This document shows positions 49,216 to 61,242 of a stretch of 64,000 nt of DNA, in pieces. The notes below the pieces were generated by a model. It did not search any database and was not told the origin of the DNA. It saw only the letters and a program-made list of their open reading frames with translations. Both the position numbers and the translations under genes were made by a program. Every line of letters begins with the position of its first letter. Position 1 is the first letter of the stretch. This DNA comes from Inia geoffrensis. Lineage: Eukaryota; Chordata; Mammalia; Artiodactyla; Iniidae. Location of the stretch: contig CM070902.1 in NCBI GenBank assembly GCA_036417435.1, forward strand, positions 133,971,886 through 134,035,885, read 5' to 3'.

Positions 49216-52200
49216 CTGCAAAAACAATAAAAGACACTTCAGCATTCCATTTGTTTCCAGAAAAAAGGTAGCAAAATAATTGTGCTAATGTACCCATTTA
49301 TCACATTAAATGTCAATGTGGCTTTTCCCCATTATTTTTAGATTTATCAAAGCTTCTGAATAGATGGCTACAGGGTTGCCAAATTGTGCAAGTCTATGTG
49401 AACAGTGCCCTCTGGAGTTTTATAATGCATAGCCTACACAGGTTACTTTAAACTTAAATGAAATAATAAAGGAAAACCCAACAAAACAATATAAATGGAG
49501 TCCAAAACATTCAGTTAGTAAAACACTCAGTTGCATAATTAAGAGACTGATGAATTGACAGAGATGGTCTGCTACAGAGGTCAGAAGTCAATCTCATCAC
49601 TAAATTCACATTACTGCAGAGCACATTTTGTTGCACTGTTTCATTACATCACACAAAAGAACATCAATTTTATATTACAAGCTTTATATCACATTGCTTA
49701 ACTTCTGAAGGGCATCTATTTATCTTGGAACAGAAGAGACTTAGCCCATGTTAAAAGCTAATTCATCATAATGGTGACTGAAAAAAAAATTATATCAATT
49801 TCTTAAAAAACACACTGCAGCAATCAAAGTTGAACTATTCTAAAGTTTATCTTTCACTGACTTGGTATATACTTTGGATAATGTGTATTGCTTAAACCTT
49901 TACTACCTTGCTTCTTCATCTGTCACCCATTTGAGAAAGCAGTAGACACAACTGATATTAATTTGTCAATATAGGTAATGCACCAAAAACAGTGACTAGC
50001 CCATATTCAGTGCTGTGTATTAGCTATTATTATTTCTGGAGAGAGCTGCTGCTCTACTGAGATTATAACTCTCAGTTTACCAAAACAGTATCCTAGGAAA
50101 GAATTCTTAAGGATAACATTGTCATTCATTTTGTGTCCTTAACTTCTTTTCCCTTGAGTCTAAAGCAATGACTTACAAAATACTGTGGTTATAAAAACTT
50201 TCAGGTGTGGGTGAACACGTGCGTGTACACTCTAGAATATACGAGTGTTATATCATGGCAGAAGTGAGTATACCATATAATTCCCCCCTCCCTCCACCCC
50301 CTGAACCACAAGACCATAAGACACTATTGATTATTTCTTACTCCTCAAGACTCTCTTGATTTTTGTGACATCACATGTTTGAGTTTCCTCCTCCATTACA
50401 TCTCTGGCTGGTACTTTTCAGCTTCCTTTACCAGTGCCTTCTTCTCTATTCTGTCACTGAATTATGAAGTTCCCTAAGGCCTCTTATCACCCTATACTCT
50501 CTCTGTAGGCAATTTCATTCTTTCCATAGATTTATAACTCTAACATGTATTTCCAGACATATATACAGCTTCTACTTCAAATCTGTGTGTCTGGATCTTC
50601 ACCCTTAACTTTAATCTGAAGTGAAACTTACTGTCTACCTCCCTGTGCTAGGCAGATTTTAAGATGTCTTCCTCCACAATATTCACCCTCTGGTTTTACT
50701 CCTATGATTATACTACGTTACATGGCAAAGTGGAGATTACCTGAATAAGCTTAATCTAACCACGTAAGCCCTATAGAAGCAGACAGGTTTCTCCAGCTGG
50801 TAGCAGAAGACAGGTCAGAAACCCAAAGAACGTGGTGGATTCTGCAAGTCACTGCTAGTTTGAAGATTGAGGGGAGCACTTGGAAAGGACCTCAGAATGG
50901 CTTCTAGGAGCTGAGAGTGATCCCTGGCCTACAGCCAGTAAAAACAAGAAACTCAGGTCCTTCAATCACAAAGAATTGCATTCTATCAATAACCTAAATG
51001 ACCTTGGAAGTAGCTTCTTCCCCAGAGCCTCCATTATAGCCTACAGCCTACACATTGATTTTGGTCTTGTGGAGCCTAAGTGGAAAACTCAGTTACAGTT
51101 GCTGGACTTCTGACCTGTGGAACTGTGAACTAATTAATGGATCTTGTTCTAAGCTTCTAAGTTTGTCATAATTGGTTACACAGCAAGAGAAACTAATATA
51201 CCCATTAGAAGACAAACAAAAACTTTATCCTGTACACCATCTTGCTTTTCCTAATGCAGAAAGTCACACCACTATCCATATCCAGTTGTTTAAGCCAGAA
51301 ACTTAAGGATCATCTTAGCCTCTACCTTATTGTTCTTTTTACCTCTCACATCTAATTATTATAAAATCTTGTTGATTGTACACTTCTGAACTCTCTCTCA
51401 AATATGTCCTCTTTCCTCTATCTCAACTTCTACCACTTTAGTCCAAGCCACTGTTATTTCTTCGACTAAAAATATTACAATAACCCTTTTGGTTTCCCAG
51501 ACTGTTTTCACTCTGGTCTTCCTCAAATACATTCTCCATGTCATAGCAGAGGATCTTTGAAAAGAGAAATCTGATTCTATCACTCCCCTATCAAAAAAAA
51601 AATGTGTGTATTTCAATGCGCACCAGATTAAAAAATCTTGGCAAACTTGCAAGGCCCTTATTTTTTGCCTGCTATTTCAGCTGTATCTGTTGACACCATC
51701 CCCTTTGATCTGTCAGCCACATGGGACTTCTTTCATGCTCTCTGCTCTCATTCATCTCCAGATTTTCAAAGGCTCTTCATCTCTTTCCATCCACCAACCT
51801 TACACCACCCACCACCCACCACTAAATGAGTCTAAATTCTTTTGTTCCTTCAGACCTTAGGTTAAATGGGACTCCACTCTCAAGCATTCTTAACTTACGC
51901 TAGTGCTAGCATTATTACCCTTGTAATTATGTCTTTATTTCTATCTTGCCTTTTAGAATGTAAGCTCTATGGAGGTAGGGACCCTGACTGTCTTATTTAT
52001 TGCTGTATCTTCAGCACTTGGTATATCATGTAATGGGCATTTAACCAGTATTTGCTGAATAAATAAATCAATCCCTAGAGATGCTCTGTTAGGATGATGG
52101 GTTTCAATAAAACCATACCTTGAACAAACATCAGTATCCATTTTAGTGAAAAGATGAAAAAGAAAAGGGGGGAAAAACAGAAAACCAGGTATTTAACATA

Positions 52201-53108
52201 TGAATATTATTTTGGAATACACACTGAAACAATGATTTGGGGGGATACAAATTATAAAAACAAATAACATGAGAAAATAAATGCAGTTCTATTATTTTTT
52301 ATACAGTGGAAAGTTATTGTAGTGCTCAGGGTATATTTTAGAAGATTAAAGAAATTCAACTGCTATTTTGTTAGACAAGTTTCACTCAATTCTCAGCTAA
52401 AAACCAGCTTAGCATGATAAGGAGGCAAGAGTATAAAGATTAAAAATGTACTTAAGGATTTTCTCCCCTATTTTAATTCATGTGTTAGAATTTAAACTGT
52501 TTGTAGTTACCATGTAGCATAAATCAAGCCCTACTAAAGTATTAAAATGTCATTTATAGATAAGTAGCGTATTTTAAGGCTAGGTTTTTCCCACTAAGAT
52601 TCTTTCTCCTCATGAGTGAAAAAAAGGCCAAAAATCTCTTTTCAGCCGAACTCTCTTCACATTTCCATCTAACTTTTCATACTTCTAACACACAAGAAAA
52701 CTCAGTTAAAAGTACTATGTTAAATTAATCAAGAATAGAAAACTAGATGTCAATGTATCTCCATGTGCAAAATTATCTTCAGCTGAGCACCACTAGTACA
52801 TAGGAATGCAACTATTTTTGAAACTTTTCTGAAAATTTTAAATTATTTCAAAATAAAAAGTTAAATAAATGCTCAGGTATGAGTCAAAACTATGACAATC
52901 ATTATCACATTCCAAGACATGATTCTATTCTTAATTCTCAGGAAAATTTTAGAAGTTATAACGAAGCATCACATTGGATGCTTTAACAAAATGTGTTTAG
53001 GAAGGCATTTAAAGTTTTTAAAAATGTAGAGTAAGAAATTAGCCCTTTCAGTTATAGGAAGCTTTATTTTCCACCAACAAATCAAAATAAATGTCCATGC
53101 TCATCTAC
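49216..53108 (-). other. KLHL8: KLHL8 intron with an L2 remnant
   Basis: Mostly unique AT-rich sequence. The stretch 51230-52075 is L2-derived. No exon-like frame with kelch sequence was found. Confidence 0.85.
51230..52075 (+). repeat. L2 LINE remnant, forward
   Basis: Wording such as 'ctgattctatcactcccctatc', 'gcaaggcccttattt', 'tagaatgtaagctctatggaggtagggac', 'cagcacttggtatatcatgtaatgggcatttaa' and 'tatttgctgaataaataaat' follows the L2 ORF end and 3' UTR. Confidence 0.7.
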
Positions 53109-53220
53109 CTCTTTGTGTTCATTGATGCCTTCATCATCCATTTATTAGTCAGAGGATCAAACATCTCCATACTACCTAAATGTTCATTTCCATCATGTCC
53201 ACCCACTGCATACACTTTAC
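53109..53220 (-). CDS. KLHL8: KLHL8 exon: kelch blade 2
   Basis: Acceptor TTGACAG, donor AAGAG|GTAGAT. With carried-over bases it codes GKVYAVGGHDGNEHLGSMEM, FDPLTNKWMMKASMNTK-R. At 112 bp it is the smallest exon here, too short to stand out as an open frame, and was found from the phase of its neighbours. Confidence 0.95.
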
Positions 53221-54148
53221 CTGTCAAGTAAAGAAGTATTTTCATTTGTTTCCAAGTAAATAAATTTACATATAATCAATATACAATTAAAATAGCACAA
53301 TAAATTAACTTTCAACAAATATTCTTCTGTTCAACATTATGATCAAGTCACTTCAGTAGTCAAATGAAAATAAATGTAAGCTTCTGCTTAATAAAATGCC
53401 TGAAACATGCTGTTTTACAAGTTATTTAAATGTTCAAACATTATCCTGCCCTTAGGTTTCCCAACTTTTTATTACTTAGTAGATGAAATCACTAATCATC
53501 CTTGCAAAGAATGTTTAATAAAATGAAAAAATGCTCTTGTATAAAGAAAATATAAAACTCTTAATATATCAAACTTTTTCTAAATGAAACAAATAAAAAT
53601 TGGAACTATTAACATACCAAAATGGTAACTGTGACTATTTAGGTGTCTGGGTTACAGATGATTTTTGTTTTTTATTAAAATATGTTTTAATATTTCTCCC
53701 CAAAGCATTTATACTTCTATAATTGGAAGAAACGTGACTTTTTAATTCTCCTAACAATTTATCCATGGTTCTGCGATTAATTCATTTTTAGTAACCAGGT
53801 AAAAAAACCTCTTTTCAAAAATAATAATTAGGTATAGAAAAAAGTTAATATATATTTATTATTTGTGTTCAAGAAATATTTTTCTTTAGTTCGGTTATTT
53901 TGTAAATATAACTCAGAATAGTTTAACTCCCTTTTCCTTAATACTCATCTCCTGTTAAGCATCTATATGCAAGAGATTGTACACTGAGCATCTATGGGCA
54001 TAAAGCAAGTAAACATTCACCAAATAATCTGATATACTGAAACATATTTTATAATGTAGGAATTTTCTTACAGAGAAATTCTCAAAGTTCAAATATTTAA
54101 AAGACCATTGTGGTGACACGATGTGATTTAACACAAAAGCAGACCCAC
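53221..54148 (-). other. KLHL8: KLHL8 intron, unique sequence
   Basis: AT-rich, with no repeat or exon recognised. Confidence 0.8.
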
Positions 54149-54292
54149 CTTCCACTGAGATTACACCCACATGTCGCCTTCGACTGTTCATTTCTGGTCC
54201 AAAGAACCAACTGTTTTTGTTGATAGAATAGCATTCAATACTGCGAAAGGGGTCACCCGATCCACCTCGACCACCTACACAAAATAACACAC
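54149..54292 (-). CDS. KLHL8: KLHL8 exon: kelch blade 1
   Basis: Acceptor ACCTTTAG, donor GGAAG|GTGGGT. It codes G-VLFCVGGRGGSGDPFRSIE, CYSINKNSWFFGPEMNSRRR, HVGVISVE-G. This is the first kelch motif, with an unusually Gly-rich opening turn (GGRGGSG). Another AG (TTGTGTAG) lies 18 bases into the exon but would break the frame. Confidence 0.96.
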
Positions 54293-54339
54293 CTAAAGGT
54301 AAAGCCACAAAATAGAGGTTAAAATCACAGCTCCCCCTT

Positions 54340-54497
54340 TTTTTTTTTTTTTTAACAGCTTATTTTATTTTTATTTTTTATGTTTTGGCCATACCACATG
54401 GCTTGTGGGATGTTAGTTCCCTGACCAGGGATTGAACCCAGGCCCATGGCAGTGAGAGCATGGAGTTCTAACCACTGGACTGCCAGGAAATTCCCCC
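54340..54497 (-). mobile_element. Short tRNA-derived SINE, reverse (Bov-tA-like)
   Basis: A T tract, then 'tgttttggccataccacatggcttgtggg', the GTTCCCTGACCAGGGATTG box and the end CTGCCAGGAAATTCC, followed by a pure A run at 54505-54525. It sits 48 bp from a KLHL8 splice acceptor. Confidence 0.88.
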
Positions 54498-55373
54498 TAA
54501 CTAAAAAAAAAAAAAAAAAAAAAAAGATAAGTGTGGAAAAAAACTTATGAACTCAAAATTTTGATTATCCAAAAGTTATTTGGATAGCATTTAATGTCAT
54601 TATACCACTAAAAAATCTAATTTTCTTTTTTCCCCCTCATTTGAACTTTTCAAAGAATAGAATACATCAGTTATCTCAGCTTGTTAACATTCCACTATAA
54701 TACGGTTGAGTTCCTCACCCACCCTGAAAAATTGCTCTTGCTAGTAAGGTCATGACAAAATCCAACAAATTCATAAAGTTAATTTCTGACTGAATACAAT
54801 TACAACATTTGATATACTGATCACCCTAGTTTTTTTGGAAACTCCTTAACTCTTGATTTCCATAATATCAAAGTCTCCTTTTGTCTCCAATCATTTCTCT
54901 CTTTTCTATGTTTTGTTTCATTCTCAGCCTACTTCTCACATACTTCATGCTTACACAGGAAAAGTTCAATCCCTTTACTTAAAATTCCATCTGTATCATA
55001 ATGCCTTCCAATCTACACTTCTAAGCCACATTTCCACTTGATGTCCCAGAGGCACCTCAAACCCAACATAAAAGATCGTCCTTCCCTGAGGTATCCTTTC
55101 TCTCCCTTGCTATTCCCACAGCCACTGTTAGTTCAGGCCCTCATCAGCTATTACTGCAAAATCTTGTTCTCTCTTATCACTTAGTACTCTTTTGCTTTCA
55201 GACTGTCAACTGAATAATCTAATTAAAAGGCTCTTTCAACAGCTTTTCATTACCTGTATCAGTAGTTCTTAAAAATTTTACTGAATGCCACTAAATTGTA
55301 CATTTAAAAATGGTTAAAATGGCGACTTTTGTGGTATATGTGTTTTACCACAATTTTTCTTAACAAATCAAAA

Positions 55374-55580
55374 CTTTATTCTGGGGACTTCCCTGGTGGC
55401 GCAGTGGTTAAGACTCCATGCTCCCAATGCAGGGGGCCCGGGTTCGAACCCTGGTCAGGGAACTAGATCCCACATGCTGCAACTAAAAGATCCTGCATGC
55501 CTCAACAAAGATTCCGTGTGCTACAACTAAGACCCGACTCAGCCAAATTAAAAAAAAGGGAAAAAAAAACCTTTATTCTG
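55374..55580 (+). mobile_element. tRNA-derived SINE (Bov-tA-like) with target-site duplication
   Basis: The body (55384-55570) starts GGGGACTTCCCTGGTGGCGC, carries GGGTTCGAACCCTGGTCAGG and ends in A-rich sequence. The duplication CTTTATTCTG is exact (55374-55383, 55571-55580). Confidence 0.93.
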
Positions 55581-55773
55581 ATTCAGAATCACCAGAGGAG
55601 CTATTTTATAAAACACAGATTGCTGGGCCTGACCCCTCCCCCACCAAGACTTTGATTCAGTGGGTTTGGGGTAGGTCCAAAATTTTGAATTTTTAAAAAC
55701 TTCCCAAGTGAATGCTCATGCTGCTGGTCAAGAGGCCACCACTTGCTTCACACTCTGAGAACCACTGCTCTAC
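55581..55773 (-). mobile_element. hAT-Charlie MITE (MER20/MER5-like)
   Basis: Contains 'attcagaatcaccagaggagct', 'acacagattgctgggcctgacccc', 'gattcagtgggtttggggtagg' and the end 'ctgagaaccactg', the reverse of the CAGTGGTTCTCA terminus of these DNA transposons. The exact subfamily is not certain. Confidence 0.65.
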
Positions 55774-56699
55774 AGGATAAAGCCTTAGTAGAGCATAAAG
55801 GCCTTGCATTGTCCAACGCGATTTTCTCCCTCTCTTTCCCTTAATGTTTAAGCTCCTGCATCACCCATATAGTGATCATCCTCAATGTTCTGATAACTTT
55901 TGGTAACTCTCATTCCTGTAATATATAGTATTGAAATAATCTATTATGCTGATATCTGTCACCAGAGTCTAAGCGAGATTAAGATAGTATGTTAAGCGTT
56001 TATGCACTAATAAGGACGAGTACAGTGCCTGGCGTGTACTAAACATTCAATAAATGTAAAATAAACTGAATACCCTTTTCTCTAACTGGCACCCAGAAAA
56101 ACATCTATTTATTATTCAAAACTAAGACTGGGGGTTATTTTCCCTATAAAACCTTTTCTGTCCCTTCCAAAGTAAAAATAACCACTCTTTTTGCTTCCCA
56201 CTATATACCTTTTGATTGTATCAAAGTACCTTTAATACTTTATGGCATTTACTTATTCATATGTCTATTTCCCTAGATCAGACTGAAAGTTCTCTCAAAA
56301 TAGGAATGGCTGTAGTCTATTTGTGTGTTTACATTTCTAATGCCTAACCCAGAACCCGGCACATAGTAGGCACTTAATATATGTTTGCTGAATGACTACA
56401 TACCTGAATGACCAGAACTGCCTGTGCTATCTTTTCCAACCAATTCAGTGTTTTAAGTCAGAGAAATTTAAAGTTGAAAGAGATTTTAAAGATCCTGCAG
56501 TCAAAATTATTTATAAACTGAAGCCTTCAGAGATTAAGAAATCTGCCCCAAATTACAGACATTTTATGGCACAGCTGGAATTATAATCCCAGAATGTAAT
56601 CCCAATTATTGATTAGATTTTATTTAAGTGGACCCTAATATTTCAGTTACATAGGTCACCTAGGAACATGGCATGGAAGGAAAAAAATTAAAATGAAGT

Positions 56700-56870
56700 A
56701 AAAAGATCACGACACAAATCCTTTCTCCATTGTTCTGTGTAGCCTTGGGCATCCTTTCACTCTCTCTGATTCTTAGCTTCCTCATCCATAAAATGGAATA
56801 ACACCACCTTCTCACAATAAGGATCAAATCCTTCACTAAAACCTACTTCATAAAGTTCTTGCAATAATGT
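56700..56870 (+). repeat. MIR element
   Basis: Carries 'gtagccttgggcatcctttcactctctctgattcttagcttcctcatcc' style wording followed by 'ataaaatggaataa', the MIR core in forward orientation. Confidence 0.8.
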
Positions 56871-57971
56871 AAGAGATCACGTATATGAGGGTCTAATACA
56901 TTTGGCATATAGCCTAGACTGCCAAAATCTTTGAATTCAAGTCTGAATCTGAAGAATTAAATACCTTGACTTCTTGAAACAGGATTCACAACTAAAAAAA
57001 CCTACCCTTCAGAAATTTAATACTTGAAACCAACCTATAAAAAAAGGGAAAAATAAGCCATCCTTTTCATGTTAAACTATTTAGAAGAACTACTTCTTCA
57101 TAGGCAGATCTACAACATTCAAATTTTCTTTATACTATCTAGATAAAGTCCCACTATTCATTACCATGTACTGCCTTTTGTTGTTTTTAGGCTATTCCAC
57201 GGATCTCTTTATTTAATAACCACATTAGGTCACAGCAGATGTACAGGAAGTCTGTTCAGAGTACTGATTCCAGAATTCACTGACCACATTTATTCTCCCT
57301 TATCCCACAAATATATTCTTTATAAAAAGTAACATAAGTGAACATAAAACTATTTTCTTGGGAAAACATGAAAGTCTGTAAATTATGGCAAATAAAGGCA
57401 AAATTGCATGCCTCAAGTATAAGAGCTTTATATTCTAAGAGTTTAATGTGGTCTGTTATACTATTAACATTAGATGTATTAAGTACCTTTCTTTTGATGT
57501 GATAAAATGCAAAAACAAACATTTAAATATGCACTATGTGTTAAAAAGCTCCATGTGTGGTACCAGGGATACAAAGTTATTAGGATACCTACCTGTCGCT
57601 GAAGGGCTCAAAACATGTCAAATAAATTTCAATGCAACATAGTAAGATGTGCAAAGCAAGTGTTATTTAAGCAAAAATGACAGAGATTTAATTCTGCCTA
57701 GAAGAATCAAAAAGACCCCCAAAGAAAAGATATTTTAGCAGCCTCTTCAGAGTGTACAGGTCTTGTTACGGCTTTTTAAAAAATTGGCTTATTGGTAAAA
57801 CTATCTGAAATCATGCACAGTAAGAATTCATATATAACCTTACTTGCCAATTATTACTTTAAGACAATCAGATACTAATCATCTTACAATTAGGTTTCGG
57901 CAAACATAACCAACCCTCAAATACAACAAAATTCCTTACAGCAGAGTTGATAAAATGAGTAATTTAATTAC

Positions 57972-58158
57972 CAGCAGTATGTTTCCTTGGGGTAGTCCGA
58001 ATGGAGTATTCAAAGTCAGGTACTGCTCTGCTACTCAAGTGAAGGTGGTAATTTCTTGCTTCATCCAATAAATCTCTACATTTTAGATTTTGTTTGACAA
58101 TCTGTTCTTTTGCCACAACACCCATAAGAAAATCAACCGGCAACAGCGGCAAACGAAC
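57972..58158 (-). CDS. KLHL8: KLHL8 exon: BACK-to-kelch linker
   Basis: Acceptor AATCTTAG, donor GCTG|GTAATT. It codes VRLPLLPVDFLMGVVAKEQI, VKQNLKCRDLLDEARNYHLH, LSSRAVPDFEYSIRTTPRKH, TA with one base over. The first half is the end of the BACK domain (the VRLPLL...L motif of BTB-kelch proteins). The rest is the LLDEARNYHL helix that leads into the propeller. Confidence 0.96.
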
Positions 58159-58566
58159 CTAAGATTGTGAATAGTTGCAGATATAAAATTTAAGTTGCAA
58201 TTGGACAGTTCATTCTCTACTTTCACTGCAGCATGTTCTCTTTTTAAAACTCATTTACCTTCTAAAATCTGGATGAAGCTCAATGTGCCAAGTTCTAAAG
58301 CAATTTCCAGTACTGGTCTGTACTAATGATATCTCAAAGGGATTTTTAAAATATTCAGGTTAAAATGCAAGTAATGATATTTCTAATTCAAATAAAACAC
58401 ATTCAGACTTATCCTTAAATGGTTTAGTAAGTAGGGGTCAAAGCCATTTTCACATCATATTACATCAATGGATAATCTACCCTTTTTATGATAAATGGAA
58501 CATGCTGATTTGCTTCCGTATCATTTCATTTCTATGAATAAGATACACAATCTTATTCATCCCTAC
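58159..58566 (-). other. KLHL8: KLHL8 intron, unique sequence
   Basis: A short intron with no repeat recognised. Confidence 0.85.
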
Positions 58567-59115
58567 CTGTGCAAGTGTTTCATCCAACCATTTGGAATGA
58601 TGCTGAGGATTGGCAAGAAGCCACTTGATGGCTGCACTATAGACCTGCTTTTCATTCTCAATATTTAGATCACTGGAGGACAAAAGCTTATGGAGATGCT
58701 GGGGTGACACACTTACAAAGTCTTCACACTCCACCACTTCAGGAAAATGCTCACAGGCATACTGATCCGCCATGTCCATTAAGTCTATTCGATTGTGACT
58801 TTCTGCAAAGGCTCTTACTGCCAGACAATTGGAGGGATGAAAATGTAACTTCATGTATTCACAACAAGCTCTAGCCACCAGTTCAACCTGTAGAATACAG
58901 GCTGCATATAAGAGAGGCTGGACATTGTCAACAGTCAAAGTGAGTCGTGAAGAATAGACAAACTTTACCAAGTCTTCTATTGCATCACCATCAAAATCTC
59001 TGATCTCAATCAGTGTTTGCTTGGCTTCAGCCATTTCAGAGAGAAACATAGCTCTGAAGTAGGGAATAACACAAGCCAATACCAGTTTGTGACAAGAGAT
59101 TAGCTTTGAGCCAAC
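58567..59115 (-). CDS. KLHL8: KLHL8 exon: most of the BTB domain and the BACK domain
   Basis: Acceptor TTGAACAG, donor GCACAG|GTAGGG; exactly 183 codons. It begins VGSKLISCHKLVLACVIPYF inside the BTB fold (HKLVL...S-x-YF-x-AMF), continues IRDFDGDAIEDLVKFVYSSR and then the BACK domain (CLAVRAFAESHNRIDLMDMA ... AAIKWLLANPQHHSKWLDET). BTB-BACK binds CUL3 and dimerises, so KLHL8 acts as a substrate adaptor of a cullin-3 RING ubiquitin ligase; the worm relative KEL-8 is linked to rapsyn turnover at synapses. With the seven exons downstream the window gives 548 residues plus stop, against about 620 in human, so only the N-terminal ~72 residues (including the DVTL strand of BTB) are missing. That exon was not found between 59116 and 64000 and must lie further right. 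Confidence 0.97.
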
Positions 59116-59219
59116 CTGTTCAAAACAAAACAAAGAGAGACTCAGTTTAATATCAAAATTAGCCTGAGATTAGCATTGAGTACATGCTGTATAGCAGGGA
59201 TAAAAATTCCAGACAAGTT

Positions 59220-59475
59220 TAGTGTATTTGTTGTTTTCTTAATACTTCTTTTTTTTTTTTTTTTTTTTTTGCGGTACGCGGGCCTCTCACTGTTGTGGCC
59301 TCTCCCGTTGGGGAGCACAGGCTCCGGATGCGCAGGCTCAGCGGCCATGGCGCATGGACCCAGCCGCTCCATGGCATGTGGGAACTTCCCGGACCAGGGC
59401 ACGAACCCGTGTCCCCTGCATCGGCAGGCGGACTCCCAACCACTGCGCCACCAGGGAAGCCCTAGTGTATTTGTT
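59220..59475 (-). mobile_element. CHR-2-like SINE with target-site duplication, reverse
   Basis: The body (59233-59462) reads in reverse from GGGCTTCCCTGGTGGCGCAG to the A tail. The duplication TAGTGTATTTGTT lies at 59220-59232 and 59463-59475. It is about 130 bp upstream of a KLHL8 exon in gene direction. Confidence 0.93.
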
Positions 59476-59639
59476 TTAACAATGTAATCCTTTGTCACTT
59501 ACTTTCAATCTAGGCCAATTTCTTAAGGTCAGGCAATTTTCTTCTTCCAAGTCACAGTCAAATCTTTTATATATGTATCTATAATGCATTATACCATAAA
59601 CTATGATTTTTCTGTATTATCTCACATTTCAGAAGCATT

Positions 59640-60075
59640 TTGTGAATTAATGAGGCTAACAGCAAACATCGCCTAGCACTTACTATGTATCAGGCACTAT
59701 ACTTTTTTTTTTGGTCTAAGAATCCCTTCTTTTTCTCCAATTTTATTGACCTACAATGTTGTATAAGTTTAAGGTATGCAGCATTATGATCTGATATATG
59801 TATATATTGTGAAACAATTAGCACAGTTTTAGTAAGCTATTCATCACCTCATATAATTACAAATTTTTTTCTTTCTGATGAGAACTTTTAAGAACTACTC
59901 TCTTAGCAACTTTCAAATATACAACACAATATTGTTAACTACAGTTATCGTGTCAGGCACTATTCTAAGTGCTTTTCATATATTAACTCACTCGACTGTC
60001 CCAATGCCCCATAAGTCGATACTATTATTATCCACCATTTACCAGTGAGAAAATTGAAGCAGAGTAAACAAATCA
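59640..60075 (-). repeat. MIR-like element split by an L1
   Basis: The left piece ends 'cactatgtatcaggcactat'. The right piece resumes 'tcaggcactattctaagtgcttttcatatattaactcactc', then 'actattattatccaccatttaccagtgag'. The split sits exactly at an L1 insertion whose target-site duplication is part of the MIR. Confidence 0.7.
59701..59952 (-). mobile_element. Short old L1 3' end inserted in a MIR, reverse
   Basis: A T tract, 'ttttattgacctacaatgttgtataag' and 'gtaagctattcatcacctcatataattac' are reversed L1 3' UTR sequence. The target-site duplication TCAGGCACTAT lies at 59690-59700 and 59953-59963. Confidence 0.85.
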
Positions 60076-60109
60076 ATGTTAGTATTTACTATGAGCTTAA
60101 CTGAAGTTT

Positions 60110-60992
60110 TTTCATTTCCTATTTAAATCATTTTGAAATGATATTTTATAGAAATGTAATAACACTGAAATCTCACCACTTTGTTGAAAAATCAGATTGC
60201 TTCCAATAGTCTGCCATTACAAACACAGTAGTGAACTTTGTTGTAGGAGAATCTTTGATTACATTCTCTATTATTTCCTAAAGATAAATTCCTAAAAACA
60301 GAAATGCTGCTTCAAAGGATAAGTACAATTTGGATACATACTACTAAATTGTCCATTTCTGATCCGCTTACAATATTTGTGCCATATTCTGAATGTTATC
60401 TTAAGAAAAATCTGCCAATTCAATGTATGAAATATCTCATTGTTTTAGTTTACTTGTTACTAATATGACTGAATCATTCATAAATTTTGGACTACGTTTA
60501 TTTCTTCTAAGAACTCTTTCTATGACTTTTTTTCTCTTTTGTAAGAACTCCTCAGACATTTAGAATATTAGTCATTTGTCATATATATATTTCAAAACTT
60601 CTCTTTTATAAGTATGCTTCAAAATTTTATTCACTCCCTATGGACTTTTATATAATCCAATCAATCTTTTTCCTTATGACTTCTGTCTAGGTGCTATGCT
60701 TGAAATGGGAATCATTCTAACAGTCCATAAATATTTACAGGTATTTTTTCTAGTTTTATATTTTTCACAAATCTATTTCCATCTGGAAGTTTTTGGTACT
60801 GAGAAGACAGGTATCTTTTTTTAATTGATGTATAGCTGCTGTACAATATTATATGTTACAGTTGTACAATATACTGATTCACAATTTTTAAAGGTTATAC
60901 TCCATTTAGTTATTATAAAACATTGGCTATATTCCCTGTGTTGTACAATATATCCTTGTACCTTATTTTATACATATAGTTTGTACCTCTTA
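60110..60992 (-). repeat. Ancient L1M remnants, reverse
   Basis: First an ORF2-like stretch ('agaatctttgattacattctctattatttcctaaagataaattcctaaaaacagaaatg'), then a 3' UTR-like piece from about 60815 ('ttgatgtatagctgctgtacaatattatatgttacag ... tatattccctgtgttgtacaatatatccttgtacc'). Both are strongly diverged and the limits are approximate. Confidence 0.6.
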
Positions 60993-61242
60993 CTCATCTT
61001 ATTTTGGTTTTTTGTTTGTTTGTGTTTTTTTTTTTTTTTGCAGTACGCGGGCCTCTTACTGCTGTGGCCTCTCCCGTTGCGTAGCGCAGGCTCCGGACGC
61101 GCAGGCTCAGCGGCCATGGCTCACGGGCCTAGCCGCTCCGCGGCATGTGGGATCTTCCCGGACTGGGGCACGAACCCGTGTCCCCTACGACAGGCAGACT
61201 CTCAACCACTGCGCCACCAGGGAAGCCCTCTCATCTTATTTT
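60993..61242 (-). mobile_element. CHR-2-like SINE with target-site duplication, reverse
   Basis: The body (61006-61229) has a T tract, GCGGGCCTCTTACTGCTGTG and the end CGCCACCAGGGAAGCC. The duplication CTCATCTTATTTT is exact (60993-61005, 61230-61242) and lies inside an old L1 3' end. Confidence 0.94.

Larger units (their letters stand above)
54850..56065 (+). repeat. L2 LINE remnant split by a SINE and a MITE, forward
   Basis: The left part (to about 55250) has 'cctcccttgctattcccacagccactgttag'-like L2 wording. The right part (55775-56065) has 'ggataaagccttagtagagcataaaggcc' and 'gtgcctggcgtgtactaaacattcaataaatg'. A further L2 end lies at about 56320-56400 ('ggcacatagtaggcacttaatatatg'). 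Confidence 0.6.
54293..57971 (-). other. KLHL8: KLHL8 intron with SINEs, split L2, MITE and MIR
   Basis: Between the named repeats the sequence is AT-rich and non-coding. Positions 56401-56700 and 56880-57971 hold nothing I can name. Confidence 0.85.

Noticed and set aside
54275..54292. Alternative acceptor TTGTGTAG inside the kelch-1 exon of KLHL8
   Set aside because: Its use would remove VLFCV, and the phase would no longer fit the preceding exon. The upstream CTTTAG gives a continuous kelch blade.
59176..59487. 103-codon frame and similar ones at 20-, 26-, 29-, 32- and 61 kb
   Set aside because: They are translations of the GC-rich CHR SINE body (the recurrent LSLLWPLPL and [14 protein letters not shown] wording). 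They are repeats, not genes.
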